From Aquila chrysaetos chrysaetos (taxonomy: Eukaryota; Chordata; Aves; Accipitriformes; Accipitridae), in contig NC_044022.1 in NCBI RefSeq assembly GCF_900496995.4, positions 13,034,938 to 13,098,937 of the forward strand: a stretch of 64,000 nucleotides of DNA, given 5' to 3'. Below, piece by piece: positions 38,251 through 52,629 of this stretch (position 1 is its first letter; every line of letters starts with the position of its first letter). A model generated the notes under the pieces. It saw nothing but the letters and a program-made list of their open reading frames with translations, made no database searches and was not told where the DNA came from. A program made the position numbers and the translations under genes.

Positions 38251-41200
38251 ATGGTTGCATTTATGCTAGCTTTGTCCATGTTGGCTGTTTTAGTTTAATC
38301 AACATGGTGTACCTGAGTGACTGTTCCATTAATAATCTCTGCTTCCAAAGGACGTGTGATATATTGCTTTATACGTGTGCTACAGCCTATTATGAGGCTT
38401 AATTCAAAAAGTGATACCAAAATAGATAATTTACAATTTGCATCATAAAAAGTATTCAGAGATAAGTAGTAAAGAACATATGTGAGGCTAAATACAAAAA
38501 ATTGAGTTTAGGCATCAAAGCAACAAGCATTGCAATGCCTAAATTTTCTTTGGTCCTCAGAAAAGAGACATGAGGTGCTGGAGATGTACAGTAAGAATTA
38601 GAGTGGGGCCCAGGAAACTCAACACTGTGTGCGTGACACCAGCCAGGCCTAAGAAGGAAACAAAGAGGATTCATGCACTTAAGTCTCATTTCTCTTATAC
38701 AGTTTATGTACTCCCCTGGAGATTCACTGCCTTAAAGCTCTCCTTCGAAGGCTGGTGTCTAAACACCCTTTCTCTAAATCAGATATGGGTTGCTGTTTCT
38801 TTTAAACCCAGCAGAAGAGAAAAGGGTTACTGGGCTGCTATTCCTCTTCTCAAGCAATACGTGAGTTGTTCATACACACAAGTAGCAATTGAGATGCCCA
38901 GTTTCAAATTCACCTTATGTTTTGAGAGTTCAGCTCTATAACCCCTTTCTTCTAGGATGCAAGCCAAAACCACACAGCTTACATACATAGTTTTCATACA
39001 CAGTTTACATACAAAAGCTTATAAGGTGTCTGGGTAATTGTTTCTCAGAAACTGTTTACCTGTGTAGAAAATAATGTTTTACTATAGTAGTTGGAGAACA
39101 TAAACATGAATTTGTCTCTATAACTTCTTGGTTATGGCCTTTAGGAGGGAGGGGGCAACTCTGGGGCCTGTTCAAGGGCCAAAGACTGTTTATTACTTTT
39201 ATCCAGTGACTGCCTGGCTAATATGAAATATTGAAGTAATCTTGGATTTAGGCATGCAAATTCTTCAGCAATCCTATTTTAAATGCTTTTTACTGATTCT
39301 GACTGATTGGGGTTTTTTTCTTATTATTTGTAGACAATTGTGTAGCCATGCTGCAAGGTATTCCGTTACCCAGCACAGTTTTTACATATATATCAAGAAC
39401 TAAATTTTGCCTATAGACGTGTTTTTGTCTTCATTGATTTTTGATGTTCACAACTCTTGTACTGAAAACAAATTCCTTTAAAGTGCAACAGCTCCTCTCC
39501 CTTCTATGTGCATGAATACAGCAGTACCAGGCTATAGGATGTGCTGTTTTTCTCTGGACAGTGATCAGGGTATTTGTAGGAGTGACTGGTCTAAATCTGG
39601 AGGCTTTATTAAGTTGCTTGAACTTGACTGCTACCATTTAAGGTCCCTCAAGGGACTAGAACATCTTCATGGGGCTGTCAGATATGACACGAGCCCTAGA
39701 GGAGACCTGTGCTCAGACTAGTGGCTGGAGATCAGGTGGGCATTTCAAATGGCACTAGACCTAGAGGTGAGAGCTGAGGTGTGTTTCAGCTTCAGAGACT
39801 TAATTTTAGATGCCTACTTGTAAACATTTACAGGTCAGCTAAGCTTCCATTATCATCAGAGGAGATCAAGATCTCAATTTAATTGAATAGAGATGCATTT
39901 CAGATGCCCAAGGTACCTTTCAGATTGCCCCAGATACCCATTTTCTGATTTTCTGGAATGGCAGCTACAGGCTGAATCTACTCTAAGTAATGATACATCT
40001 GCCAGCTCCATAAAGGCGATATGCTGCTTTGTCTCAGATGGAACTAGGTGGCCATGTGCAGGCACCTGAATTGGGTCCAAAGTCAGTACTGTCCTTAGAG
40101 TCAAGAGATTTATTCAGCTGACAAGATGTCTACATAAGGTGAGCTCAAAAAGATGCTAAACTCCATACCTGAACTCTATTGAATGTATGATTGCATGTAT
40201 ACCTAAAGTACATGTTACATGTATAAATCTACCCATCAGGAATCTAAAGTTAGGATTCAGGGATGAATTCCAGCTGCGGAGGTGCTGGCTGAGTGGCTAA
40301 AAAAGCACACCTGTCCCTTCTATTGTAAATTTACTTACTATGCCTCTTAGCTATGTACACCTTATACTCTTATACTTTCTACCTATACTCTTGATAAAGC
40401 ATCTAAGACTATTACTTTCCCCACTAGTATGTTGTACATCCCGCTTTAGCCCCACTCCCCCATACATATGAGCAAATTACAGGTATCTCCAGGAACCCAG
40501 TTCCTGTGCACCTTCCCTCACTCCCTCCCACCTTTGGCACATCATACCCAACCTTGGGTTACTTTGTCCCTTCTTCTCCCACTGACCCTCAGGGATCTTT
40601 GCATCCTATGCTGCTCTCTGTCAGACAGTTGTTGACTTTCATTAAAAACAGTGGGCAGAAATATCACCACTATCTTTTTCACCATTTTTTTCTTCTCTGA
40701 AAAGGGCTATATACAATACTATTACTATATTTAAAAGGATCCTTTTTGCATATTTTATATTGACTACTGAATTAGAGACGAGTTATAAGCGTATCACTAA
40801 TGTATACTCCTTGGGTGCTTATTCTGTTACTTATTCACCTTGATATTCCTTGGCTCTCCTTCTTATTGAATGGGATTTTAGAGGGTTTCCATTTTTGGAT
40901 TATCAAATACAAAATTCAGTTAGTACTGAGGGCTTTACAGGGAGTGATACTGCATTTGAGGAATTTATAAAAGGTTTCAGTGAGGAAAAAGGAAAGCTTC
41001 ATTTCAGAAGGAAATTGAGTGTGGTTATCCAGCAGGATATATTTACCAAAAATATTGTTAGGGTGACTTTGGAGAAATGTGTATGTGTTGAAATTAGCAA
41101 GCAACAAGCAAAGTCTTGCCTACAGTATTGATTTCACACTGAGAGGGATACATCAGTGACAAATCTCAATGTAGCTTGACATGAATGGTTTGAAATTAGG

Positions 41201-44200
41201 ATATTTAGAACTCACAGAGACCTTGATTTCTCTCCTGCAGTGCATGTGAGCTGAGTGTTTATGAACATGTCCCATGTATGCAAGCTACCCATCAATATAC
41301 TTTGCTTTGAAAAATTTACCTAGTGAAAAATCAGAGTGGTCTCAGCTGCTGTAAAAGTCAAAGGCTATGAAGGGTTAAGGCTAAATGCATTTTTTTTTCT
41401 CATCAAGAGGGTGGGGTTAAGGCAAGGAGGGAAGCTATAAACATGTAAGATTTGGAATGTAGCACTGTTGCCTAACAAGACCTCTGTCTTTGACATTAAA
41501 TTCAGTCTTTTTTCAGGGCTGGCAGGCAAAGCAAGTTCTAGTGCTCTCTCAAAAGCTGCGTAAGAGGCCATGTGACTTTTGCTTTCATAAAAATAGCTTT
41601 TATTGCAAAATCCAGTTTCCTTTGTCTGCTGTTTATACTGTTTAAACAAAGTTTATGAAATGTTATAAAATAAGGTACCCAAATGTCATCTTCCATTCAG
41701 TCTGACAAGCATCCTTCATTGCATAATCATGAATCTTAACCTCGGCCATCTGAGGGACTGGCAATCTAAACCCTGAACCAGTCTTGGAGGGTGGAGAAAC
41801 TGCTCTGGTTTTGGATTTGTTTACTAAAATTATGAGGTCTTTGCTGAACTGCAATATTTGTTCTTTGACCTTTATAAAATGACTTATGTTTGGGAGTTTA
41901 TTTTAAACCATTTAGTCTAAATTCCTATGCATATTTTTTCTTGCTATTGTTTTCAATCAGTTAAGGAAATCTAGTCTATTCTGTTCTTCCTAGAAAGGGG
42001 AGGAAGAGATGGGCTCCACTGTGAATTGCTTCTTTTGGGCTTTGGGAACTGAAGTCAGTTCGCAATGTGAGCACAAAGCTTCTGCAACTTAAGCACGTAA
42101 TTTAACACTAGACCCACAAAGGACATAGAAGGTAGTGTTGTTGGGTTGAGATGCCCATCAAGATCCAGATTCTTAGTTACACGTCTGGGCTACCACTTCA
42201 AAATAGGAATAGTTACAGAGATCCCCCCAAAAGCCCCACTCTAAGGAAAATGATGCTAAACTAGCCAACAGGAAAGAGTATCTGACAAAAGGAGAAGTTT
42301 CATATGAATTATGAGAACTGGGGCATGCCCTTGGATTGAAGTCTCCCTGATTTCAGTTGAATACTCTGGCCACTAATTCTACGGTCATTTTTATGCTCTT
42401 CAGCCCAACAAGTATTACACTTCTACACAAGCAGAGACAGTTTCAACAGTGAGACTGATGGATATCTGTCCTATACTGCCCTCTGATCTGCAAGTTATAA
42501 AAGGCGATACATGAATACACATTTCCCCTATGGGTAAAATCCAGCTTTACCCACACAGATGAAAGGATAGGGGTAACACAGCCACTGGCTCTCTTGTTCT
42601 GTGCAGGATTCTGTCTACCAGGACAGCACTGGGAATGCTTACTGAATTGGGCCTGGAAAGTCACATAAAAGAGGAAAGTCTACGCTTTGAATCCTGATGC
42701 TATTTAGGTGTAGGACAGATGGTCCACAAAGTCAAGATTAAGGTCCTTGTAGGCTTATCCTCTAAAATAAAGAAAATACCAAGAAAAAGGTTCTTTAGGG
42801 GAAAAATATTTTTTCTTTTCTTTGAAATTTTCCACCTGACTGTTTTACTGTTTTCCTCTACAATTATGACTTCTACAACAGCCAATAGACTATCAGCCAA
42901 GACATTTATTTCTAGAGGTAATGCCAGTACCTCCTGTCATGGAAAAGGCAGAGTAAGAGCGATGTTTCATGCAATTTGACCTGCTCAAAGTGAGATTAAG
43001 ATTCTGCCAGAGAGCTGGTGATAATGGGCTCCTCGCTAAACATGAGCTATGACTGTTCTTTTTCACCTCTGCAAATTCAACTCTAGGACAGACAAACATG
43101 CCTAGGGACCTAAGGATAATAATTACCTGGAAGCAGATCAGCACCCATGTAAATGTCTGAAGCCAAAGGTTCTTGTTATTCTACTCAACCTAAGAGACAG
43201 GCTATAGCAATCAGGACTAATTGAAGAGTGAGGGTAGCCTTTCAAGGATATCTCTTTCGGGTGCATTAAGGCAGCACAGCCTGAGGTCAACAAATATAGG
43301 GTCAATTTAGGAAACACTGGTGTTGTCAAAATGAAACCGTCAGCTGGTTTGAACAAAAATTTGACATTTCTACATTTCCTACAGCAGAAACAGGAAATAG
43401 GTTTGGAAATAGGTAACCATTTTGGTTTGAGTTCCAGGAATTCTGTTGTTAATTCTCACCTGGTGGTGAATATGGGGCTTTTTGTCAGTGTTGGAGAAGT
43501 CTACAGGGTTTCTTGTAGTCAGGAGAACCCCACGGAGTCCCCCAGGGCAGAGCTGAAACTCTAAAACTTGTTTTCCACAGCTTATGATGGAGGTTACCAA
43601 GTGTCCAGGCTTCTTCCTCAGTGCCAGGGTGAAGTTCTCGTTAGAATTAGAAATTTTAGGCTCTGGGAACAACAATATAGAGTTTGGAAATCCAGATCTA
43701 TCTGCACAATAGATCTGTCTTGAATTCACAGGCTAGGGAAGACCAAGCTCCTGATTATCCTACCAAGCAGTGTTTTTTTTGGTGGCAGGAAACTAGGAGG
43801 GTTTTTGTTCAGAACTCTGCATGAGTTTTGGTGAAGTTGGATTTGATTCATACAAATTGAGATTATCTAATGAAAGCCTGCTTACCCAAAACGTCCAGTT
43901 ACACAACAGAATAAAATAACATATCAGAGAATGTGATTGCTATGTTATATTTGCAAGCTCCTCCTCCTGGATCAGGTGGTGTTTTTCTTCTCTATTTTCT
44001 ATTCTAAGCTGCTGTGTGATTTGCTGTGCAGTGTTAAATGCTGATCTGACAGTAGTATGCTTCAGAATCCATGTTGAAGGAAGCAATTCCCCTCCCCAGA
44101 TGCAGGTCCAAGACTGTAAGGAGAGTGTGGAGCTTTTGTTTATGGGTACAAAATCTGTGGCCTAAATCTTGTGTATGTCCTCTGGTAGGAAACCAAATCA

Positions 44201-47200
44201 GAGAGCTCACTACTTTATCTACAGATGCCAACAGATAAGAAAATACATACATTAGTGTGCTTCTGTAATTTATCTGGTGAGAATAAATTTGCACCTGCAA
44301 AACAATGGAACAGAAAGGCTGCTGCAGATCCACAGTGGATATAGCAGGATAGTATACTTTGCAAGTGCAAAAAATTTTTCTAGAATCTGTCCTTATATTG
44401 TCTTCCCCACCAGGTGTTTCCATCTCCTTTCAGTCCTTGGGTCTTACAAATCATGCTGTGTAGTTAGAACATCGGCATCAATCCCATCTTCCCTTTAACT
44501 CCATTCTGAAAGAATCAGTATAAAAGAGATGAGCTTCGTCTTAGCATTCCAAATGAGTAGATATGGCTCAGTTACTAAAGCAATACTGGCCTGGTGAGGA
44601 AATGACAAACTCATTCTAAGATATGGGCCAGGTAAGAGTCTCTCTTTTTTGTTATTCTGCACGGTATCATTTGAATAAAATGATAGGCGAATGCTTTCTT
44701 AAGGTGTTTCTGAGAATACATACCTTCTTTTACTTGGAATAACAAGAAGCCAAATTGAGCCCAAAATTATGAAAATTGATGGAAACCAATCAGTTCCACC
44801 CCCTGCAAAAGAGATTGGATTGTCCTTCCTGATCAGCTGACATGATGAAGAATGGATAATCTGCTTTTATTCCTTAACAATGAGTCTGAAAGAGAAGTGG
44901 CAATATTTTACTTTTGATTTTAATACTTCCTGTATTTCAGTGTCTAAAATAAATTCTCCTTGCTAGAGCTTGAGCTAAGAAGTGATTGCTAAAGGTTTCA
45001 ACTTACAAACTTCAGAATCAGAAGTCCTGACAGAAGGATGTGAGGTCTTTTTCTTCTGAAGGATGCACAATTTAGTGCCTGGTCTGGCTCCCAGAGGGAA
45101 CAATGGGATTATTGCCATTTTCTCTAAAGTTGCAGTTGTCTTCCTAATCATGTTGTAGTTCAGCTGAGGGATATTTAGACTAGAGTGGTAAATGTTTGGG
45201 TATTAAGACCCTCTCAGAAAAAAAGAAAAAGGGATCAGGGAAGCAACATTTAGAGAAATTATTTGTATAACAATAGACCAAGAGATCCTTGCCAAAATAT
45301 GGACTAGTTGTGCCAGACATGTGTGTACAATAAAAGAGTTTGTAATCTGAAGGAGAGGTGTTAAGGATTTTCAAGCCTGTACCCAAGACACAACAAGTAA
45401 GGAAAGGATAAGGTGCTCTTAATAAACCTGTAACTTCCATCAGAGCTTACAAAATCATCTTTTGAATGCATTCAGAATGGTACACAATCTGATGCTTTAT
45501 AAGTCTATCTAGAGATCTCCATACATTTCAGAAAACATTATTTAATTTTCTAGAGAGCTTGTAAGCATTTCCTTATTCCATAAGCATGAAGAGATACAAA
45601 GATTTTTCTAAAAGACTGTTCCAACAGAAATTATTATGCTTGGCAAGCCTGGAATTGGCTGTAAGGTCTTTTTTTTTTTTTTTTTCCTTGAAAGGTAAAT
45701 TTAAGTTAATTCATAAACAAGCTTTGCTACTGTGGGTTTTTTTTTGGTTTTCGTTGTGTTGGGCTTTTTTGATTTTTTTTTTTCTTTTCTTGCTAGCCAT
45801 TTCTCTTCTCCATTTTAGGTCCCTGAAAACGTTTCAGATGCTATTCCCACTACAGTTATTGAGTTCTGCTTTTTATTTCAGCAGCGGAAGGACTGGAGTC
45901 ATACATATTATTCATATGTGAATATCTTGAGATGCAAACATATCACTTTTGGTGGATAATTAGGTTTTCAATCTTAATACACAATTTTAAAGAACATACT
46001 TTTAAAAGTTAGATTTAGAACACACATTGAGAGTTAATAAGGGAAAAGAAGAGTATTCAAGGAATAAACAAGGAGTCTCAGGAAGCAATTTTTTATACCT
46101 ATATATTTATATGCTCTTATGTGTCATAAATTAAATCAATGATGCCAAATATCCTGTGAACTGTAATTATGGCAAATCATCTGGCTATAAGATAAATTTG
46201 ATTAAGCTGGAAGCACTGGAGGTCATGTTAGATATGTAAGGTGGGCCCTGCATGCAGATGTTAACAGAAAAACTTCAAGCTTATTGGCATCTACTTCCCT
46301 AAGGAAATTGAAAACATAGTCAGATTTAACTTATTCCCATTCATTATGCAGTTAGCAAGCAACTTAAAAGGTTGGCAAGCTCTACCTCTCCCCCTCTGAG
46401 GAAAAAATAAACATAAAATTAAAGTAAATGCCCTTCCTAGGATCCTGTTTATTTTGAATGTCTTCCTTATTCCAGACTTTTATTTTACCAAAATCAACAT
46501 GTTGACTACATCCTAGTGAAGCATTGATAGTAAACCTGAACACTCCTTGCAACATTATCAGAACAGACAGGTTTCTCAAACTCTCATCCTATCATTGGAC
46601 AAAAGCCCTTAGCTAGACAATACAACAGCTTGATCTGTGGGAAAGGCGAAGTTAAAAGCCCTAAATTGGCATTAAATGGAATCAGAATTGTTTGCTCCTT
46701 TTCATCTCGTTGAACATACAGACTGTTTGGCTGTGTTTATACTGCTGAGTTGATTCAAGCCTTGAGGCTGAATAGCACTAGCTGGCTTATGTCCACACTC
46801 CACAGGGTCAACTCCCTCTACGACTGACTTCTCTTAGCGACAACTGAAGTGGTCCAAAACAGAGCCAAGGAGAGCACTAAGAATTAAGCAGTGTGCCAAT
46901 AAGTGTGAATGCCTGAGCTCATTACCTGGTCTTCTTTGATTTAGCAGTATAGATATGCCCTAAAGAAAAAAATATCCAGTTGCTGTGAAAACTTAAAAAC
47001 ACATGACCAGAGCAACAGTGATGATGAATCCGTTAGATGTGTGAGTCTATAGGGGTACGTGTCATAGCCTAGGAAGAGGGCTTCTCCCTAGGATTCTCAG
47101 TAATATTCATGTCTGGAGAAGCAGAGACCTGCTTCTCAAGATTATGGTCACAGCAATCATGGATCACAAAGAACTCTGCTGCAGCTGCTCTTACAAGGAT

Positions 47201-49250
47201 CACATGTACCTTGGTATAGCGTAGGCAGCTATGCCTGCCTGCGCCCAAGGGCTGGTTACCCCTCTTGCATGTATGTACACACACACATATACATATAGGA
47301 GACAAAATTCATATGCATATACATAGATATACAGATAGATATATGAAATAGAACCAGCAGTGCACTCCAGTTTGTATAAAACCAGCTTGTGCTATGGCAC
47401 TCAGTATAATTTTAAATTGCTGCTAAGAAATCTTCCCGACAATGGAGTCATTGATTTGAGTATGCTCCTTTTAAGATGTTGCCCAGGGCTGCTGTTGGGA
47501 AGCTGCTTCACAGGCTGCCAGATATGTCTTTTTGTTGTGTAACACCAAGGGTGGCTTAGGACATGCGGCCATCTGAAATACTGGTTAGTCTGGGAGAAGC
47601 CAAATCCAATGTGAGTCACACTCATACTGTATCTTCATGCAGTGTGGGGGTGGGACACTGGCATACACCATCTCTTAGTCTCTGCCTAGTTCTTCCCAGC
47701 TGAGAAACAACTGAGCTTGCTCCAGAATGGAGCTTGAGGGTAAACTAACACTTAGACAGCATGGACATTCAGGACATAAGACTTGGGCACAAAACTCTAG
47801 CAGACACCAACAAGACAGTATAGATGTGATTTTTGTTTACTAAATTTGAAATAGCATTTTTCCTATGTGTTAAATCTTCCGTCTAGAGTAACTCAAACCT
47901 TTATAGCAGAGTTGGTCAGGTTGGATTGGGAAAATTATTTAGGTAACATCGAAAATTCTGCCTTGAAAGATTGAGTCTAGAGACTAGGAAGCTGGAGTTT
48001 CAAAACTCCACTCCAGTTTAATATTGAGCATGCTACTGCAATATATTGTTTTCCCTTGATAAGCCCTCAATGTGATATGATATTGAAAATACAGCCAACC
48101 GTCCGATATTGATGGCCAGATTATCTTTGTTGAAGTTAAACCACATCCTAGGCACAGAGATGTATGATCTGGCTGCCTGATGGAAACTGTAACCCACATT
48201 CACATAGCAGCATGTATGAGCCAATATATTTTGTTAGACTCTTAAACCACCTCTGTAGCTACACTGGAAACATGTAGTAATGCAGGGGATGGTTTTAGGC
48301 ACCGACCTGTTAATGGTCTATACAGTTTAACTGGTGGCACAGCCCTTGGCATGGTATGGCCTGTGCCAGCTGGCACTTTCCCAGACAATGTCCAAGCCCA
48401 GCTCAGGGCCTGGCACAGTCCTGGGACTCTTCCCAAATGCAATATGAACAAAGCCACCTGTTCTAAGTGGAAAGAGAGTTTAGCTGTGTGGTTCCACGCT
48501 GTAGCATGCCACTTGCTTTTGGAGCTAGAGAATTGGCTCTGGTCCGTTTTATTTACTGATAGAGATATAGCCAAACTGATCTATGCAGAGTCAGCTTAGC
48601 TTCTGTACACCCAGTGTACCGGTTGCACTGGACATGTTAGGAATTAAGATGCAGAGATTTCAAATGTCCTCAGTTTAGGTTTGGAAACACATTTTTTCAT
48701 TTACCTGTGGAATCCCAACGCTTCAGTTACTTGGATAAAGGAGAATTGACTGCAAGGGAATAAAGTTGCATCTACAAGGGCGTGACCAGTTTGGCCAGGT
48801 TATGCCACAGGTGCATATGCATTGGCGATCATCTCGTTATACATCCTTTTGTAGCTAACTTTGGTAATCTCAGCTTGAGATCTAGTTTAAAAAAACCCAC
48901 CAGTATGCCAAGAGAAAAACTGAAGAAGTCAGTAGACCTCTTCTGAGTCTGCCTACAATGGCATGCATATCATCTAGCCCTTCTAGACAGTGCTTATGTC
49001 TGAGCTAGTCTCTAAGCTCTCTTTCAAGTCATTAGAGACAAATAGGTACTTTTAGGGACTGATTCATCTGACCTATTTTAGATATATAGGGGCAGATGAA
49101 TCATACCTTAAAATTGTCTATTTCTCTCCAGTTGTTATAAAGGAAGCACATGGCAATTATCTCACACATAATTTCTACACACCTACAAGAGACATTCCTC
49201 AGTCCGCAATGGTACCGTACAATTATTTTTAACATTTTCTTCAAACTTTC
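38251..49250. other. Intergenic, no gene seen
   Basis: An AT-rich stretch of about 11 kb without a supported gene. ORFs up to about 130 residues lack splice context, family motifs or composition typical of exons. There are short homopolymer runs, such as T-rich tracts at about 45669-45685 and 45774-45783, and CA/TA-rich microsatellite-like sequence at about 47276-47346. Confidence 0.65.
47276..47346. repeat. Imperfect CA/TA-rich simple repeat
   Basis: Interrupted ACACACAC, ATACATATA and AGATATA units in intergenic DNA; a decayed dinucleotide and tetranucleotide repeat. Confidence 0.6.
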
Positions 49251-49309
49251 TGAGTAAATCGATACACAGCGGCAGTAGGCCACCAAGGAGTAGCTTTTGG
49301 CTTACGTCC

Positions 49310-49480
49310 AGTCCCCCCATGGTGGTCAGGCAGTGAAGGGCAGGGGCGCAGACCTCAGTGGGAGGTGGGTGACACAGGGTGGCCTGGGGGGCAGCTTGGG
49401 GGCCCTCCTCAGCAGATGGCAAATGCAGCGGCCATGGACCTGGTGGGACTTGGGCTCTGCTACAGCTGCAGATTTACGGC
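49310..49480. other. Short GC-rich patch
   Basis: About 170 bp of GC-rich sequence in AT-rich surroundings. No domain or known repeat recognised, and ORFs on both strands are short. Confidence 0.25.
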
Positions 49481-51640
49481 ATGTTAAACCTCTGGCTACT
49501 CAACTGCCAAAGGAAACATGAGTGTCCACAGTAGTTACGTTCTTTATAGGAAATGAATGAGCACAAAAGGGCCATCTGATACCCCACACACGAATGCGTG
49601 AGTACTGTCTTATTAAGGACAAAAGAGATCTGAGGAACAGGCAGAGATGTGAAATGTAGTACTCCCGCTTTTTAAAATATGTTAACAACTCCATCTTCCT
49701 TAACTGTTCAGTTTTTCTCTTCCCCAGAAAAAAAAAAAAAAAAAAGAGTAACTTTTCGACTCGTTGGGTTTAATATATCTTGCATTTAATAGTACCAAAA
49801 GGATCTTAAAATGCTGTATTAATTACAGGCCAGATGTTGTATACAGTGCCAAGCTAAATTGATAGGACTGTTCAGAGCTGTAAGTGCTGTGCCACAAAGT
49901 TATGTGTTTGTAGTCAGCTCTCAGGGGAAGGGTAACATGGCTGGCAGCTACGTACCACTAAAAGAGAATTTTGACCCAGGCAGACAGGGAAAATCTGTAT
50001 GATTTTAAGAATTATGTTATTTTTTAAAGTCTCTTCCACATGACTTCTGGAAAGGATTTACACTTTGGTATTCAGGAACTTAACTAGGCATTTCCATTGG
50101 ATTCACCTTGATCTGCTGCAATGCGCTCTGTAAATTTATTGCTCTTTCTGGGTGCTGTTCAAATGCCATGTTTATTCTTGGTTTATAAATCATATCTGAG
50201 ATTTTAAAATCTTTCAAAAAAATGTGGACACCCAATTTCCATTAAAATGAATGGGAATTTTGAACCCTGTCCCTTCAGGTGTCACTAAAGCTTCTGAAGC
50301 TGCCTTGGACTATTATTACGTTGTACAAAAAATTATTCAATTCAGTATGCTGAATACTTTATTTCACCTTCTCTCCTTCCAAAATGAAAACAAACCAAAC
50401 CAAAACAAAACCAAAAAGCACTTCTTTTGATGATTTCATGGCAACATATTTGTCTTGAATTTGGATTTTTATCAATAACACAAAAGCCAATTTAAAGTAT
50501 TCTACAGAGACTAGTGCCACTTTTCTTCAAAATGATCTAGCTTTTACATTCAAAAGAAAAGTAATCTCCTCCTATATTTTCTATATTACTAGCTCCATGC
50601 AGCAAGCCACAAAACTCAAGCTTTTTCTTGGCTTCTCATTTTTGTAGAAGACACCAATATAAAAATAAGTATGTAATGACATTATTAGCAACATACAATA
50701 ATATAGGTACACAATATAGTATATATACTATAGTGCTTATTTCATATATTTGTATATAAAAATATAAGAGTGTTGCAAAATAGCTTTTATAATGCTCCCC
50801 CTCCCTGTGGTGTAGATCCCCAACATTTGTAAAATCTGTGAGTAACAGATTCTGAGCTATCAGTATGCTGAGTTACGAGGGATATCCAACTCCCCAAATG
50901 GCATCTGATCTGTTATACCAATTTGTTCTAGAATATAATCATACTTAACAAATGGCATTTGGATTTAGTGTCTCCCAATAATCTCCTTCATCTAAACCCT
51001 TAATCAAGAGATTATGTGTTTTATATAGTTTCATTTAAAAATCTTTGATATGACTGATAAGGAACTTGAAATGTGCTTTCCTGGAACAGCCTGTTTGTGT
51101 AAATGCTACAAGCCAAAATGGACACTTGCAAAGAGAGGTGAAAGAATCTTAGTATTTACTGTTCTTGTAGGAATAACTGAGCCCAGATGATAGGACCTCA
51201 GAAAATAGGCCCTTGAGTCATTCTGCAGAGAGATGGTACTGACTTTCCTTCATGCTGTTCTGGTGTTGAGTTGAAAGTATGGAGTTTTCTTCTGTGTGGA
51301 GTCTCTCTTCCTCCGTTAATGGCAGATGCAGAAAAACTTAGAACTGTTCTCAAAGTTCCTTTTTGTATTGGATGAAGAATGGAGATGAGCCACTCTTAAA
51401 ACAATTTCAGCATAGTTTTCTGTATGTTATTCAGGCCAGGTTTGCCCTGATGATGTTCTCATCATTTGGGTTGCTATAACACAAAACTATGCAACTATAT
51501 TTGTGCAGAATCTCTCAAACAATATGTACACTATTCCTGATTCTTAGGAATCAGGTGAAAGAAGAGATGAGACTGATTCTGCTCTAAATCCCAATAAAAA
51601 GTAACACAAAACTAGGGGCAATATGCTCTCTCCAACTAGT
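49481..51640. other. Intergenic, no gene seen
   Basis: AT-rich DNA with an A-rich run (about 49729-49745) and an 18-bp perfect AT palindrome near 50716 (TATAGTATATATACTATA). A segment at about 50237-50262, with CATTAAAATGAATGG, may belong to the same class of ancient palindromic repeat as 36220-36345. Confidence 0.6.
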
Positions 51641-51947
51641 ATGCGTGAAGGACAGTTGCATTGGACCCTACACGGTGAATAAAGACCACAGCTGTGCTGG
51701 AGGTAGTTCAGTAGATCTGGCTGTTGAAATTACCAGGTGTGCCCAAATGGCTTTTGGCAAGCTCTGCACCTTGCTGCAGGGTCTCCTGGGAATGGTGCTG
51801 CCCATAGTTAGCTCTGTTTGCAACAACTCCTCCTTTCCTCTTCTCCTTCCCTGCCTGTGGAAGCTTGGATCCAGAAGTCTCTGCCTCTGGCCCTGCAACC
51901 ATTCTCCTTAGATATTGCTCTGGCAATGGATTTAAAGACAGTAACAG

Positions 51948-51992
<45 letters not shown>
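51948..51992 (+). repeat. A45 homopolymer, possible retroposon tail
   Basis: Forty-five uninterrupted A residues. The 300 bp before it on the plus strand is non-repetitive and somewhat GC-richer, so a polyadenylated transcript inserted in plus orientation is possible. I found no AATAAA just before it, no clear target-site duplication and no recognisable parent gene. Confidence 0.6.
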
Positions 51993-51994
<2 letters not shown>

Positions 51995-52570
51995 AGGCCT
52001 AAACTGAGAAGAAAACAAGCTGCTTCTAACTGCAATCAGGAATCCTCGAGATATTAATCTAGGTAGCCACCACCTATGTATCTACGTAGCCACTGTCTTG
52101 ACGTGCAGTGTCAAGTGCAGTTTCTGTGTTGGAAATGGTCTCTGTGCAGTGTTTATTATAGTGCCATCTCCTCTCCTATCCTGTCATGTTCTCATGGCAG
52201 GATAGAGCCTAAAACATCTACTAGGTCCCTGAAAAGAGGGGAAGGTGGGTGGGTATTGTGAGCATACATGGGCTCTCTCTTTTGGAATTATGTATTTTCT
52301 ATCCAATTACTTCTTATTTGAATGTCCCCTGTCTAAGAGCACTTGGGGATAGCCTGGCAAACAGCACTGTTCTAAGGGTTTTTACTTCCCGTGCTATCCA
52401 TGACGAGGCTTGTGAGTCAGAGCCCTGAGGTGCCCCAGGTCCCAGCCCTGGGTGTTAACTAACGTGTTCTGGGCTGTGAAGTAGAGCTGAGCCATGGAGA
52501 TGCAGATCTCGAGAGACTGGGAGGGTGGACAGACGAGGTCTGTGACTCCTTAAGTGGCCCAACATTGGGC

Positions 52571-52629
52571 CATGGCTGGACTCGATGATCTTAAGGGTCT
52601 TTTCCAACCTAAATGATTCTGTGATTCTA
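52571..52629 (+). mobile_element. CR1 LINE 3' end (truncated)
   Basis: The block GGCTGGACTCGATGATCTTA, then AGGGTCTTTTCCAACCTAAA, then ATGATTCTGTGATTCTA, is the typical 3' terminus of chicken repeat 1 elements, including the terminal ATTCTGTG-type octamer repeats. CR1 copies are usually 5'-truncated. Sequence upstream (about 52380-52570) may be more of the element but is not clearly recognisable. No ORF2 frame is preserved. Confidence 0.85.

Noticed and set aside
50716..50733. Perfect 18-bp palindrome TATAGTATATATACTATA
   Set aside because: AT-only palindromes of this size are common in AT-rich DNA and there is no further context to support a function.
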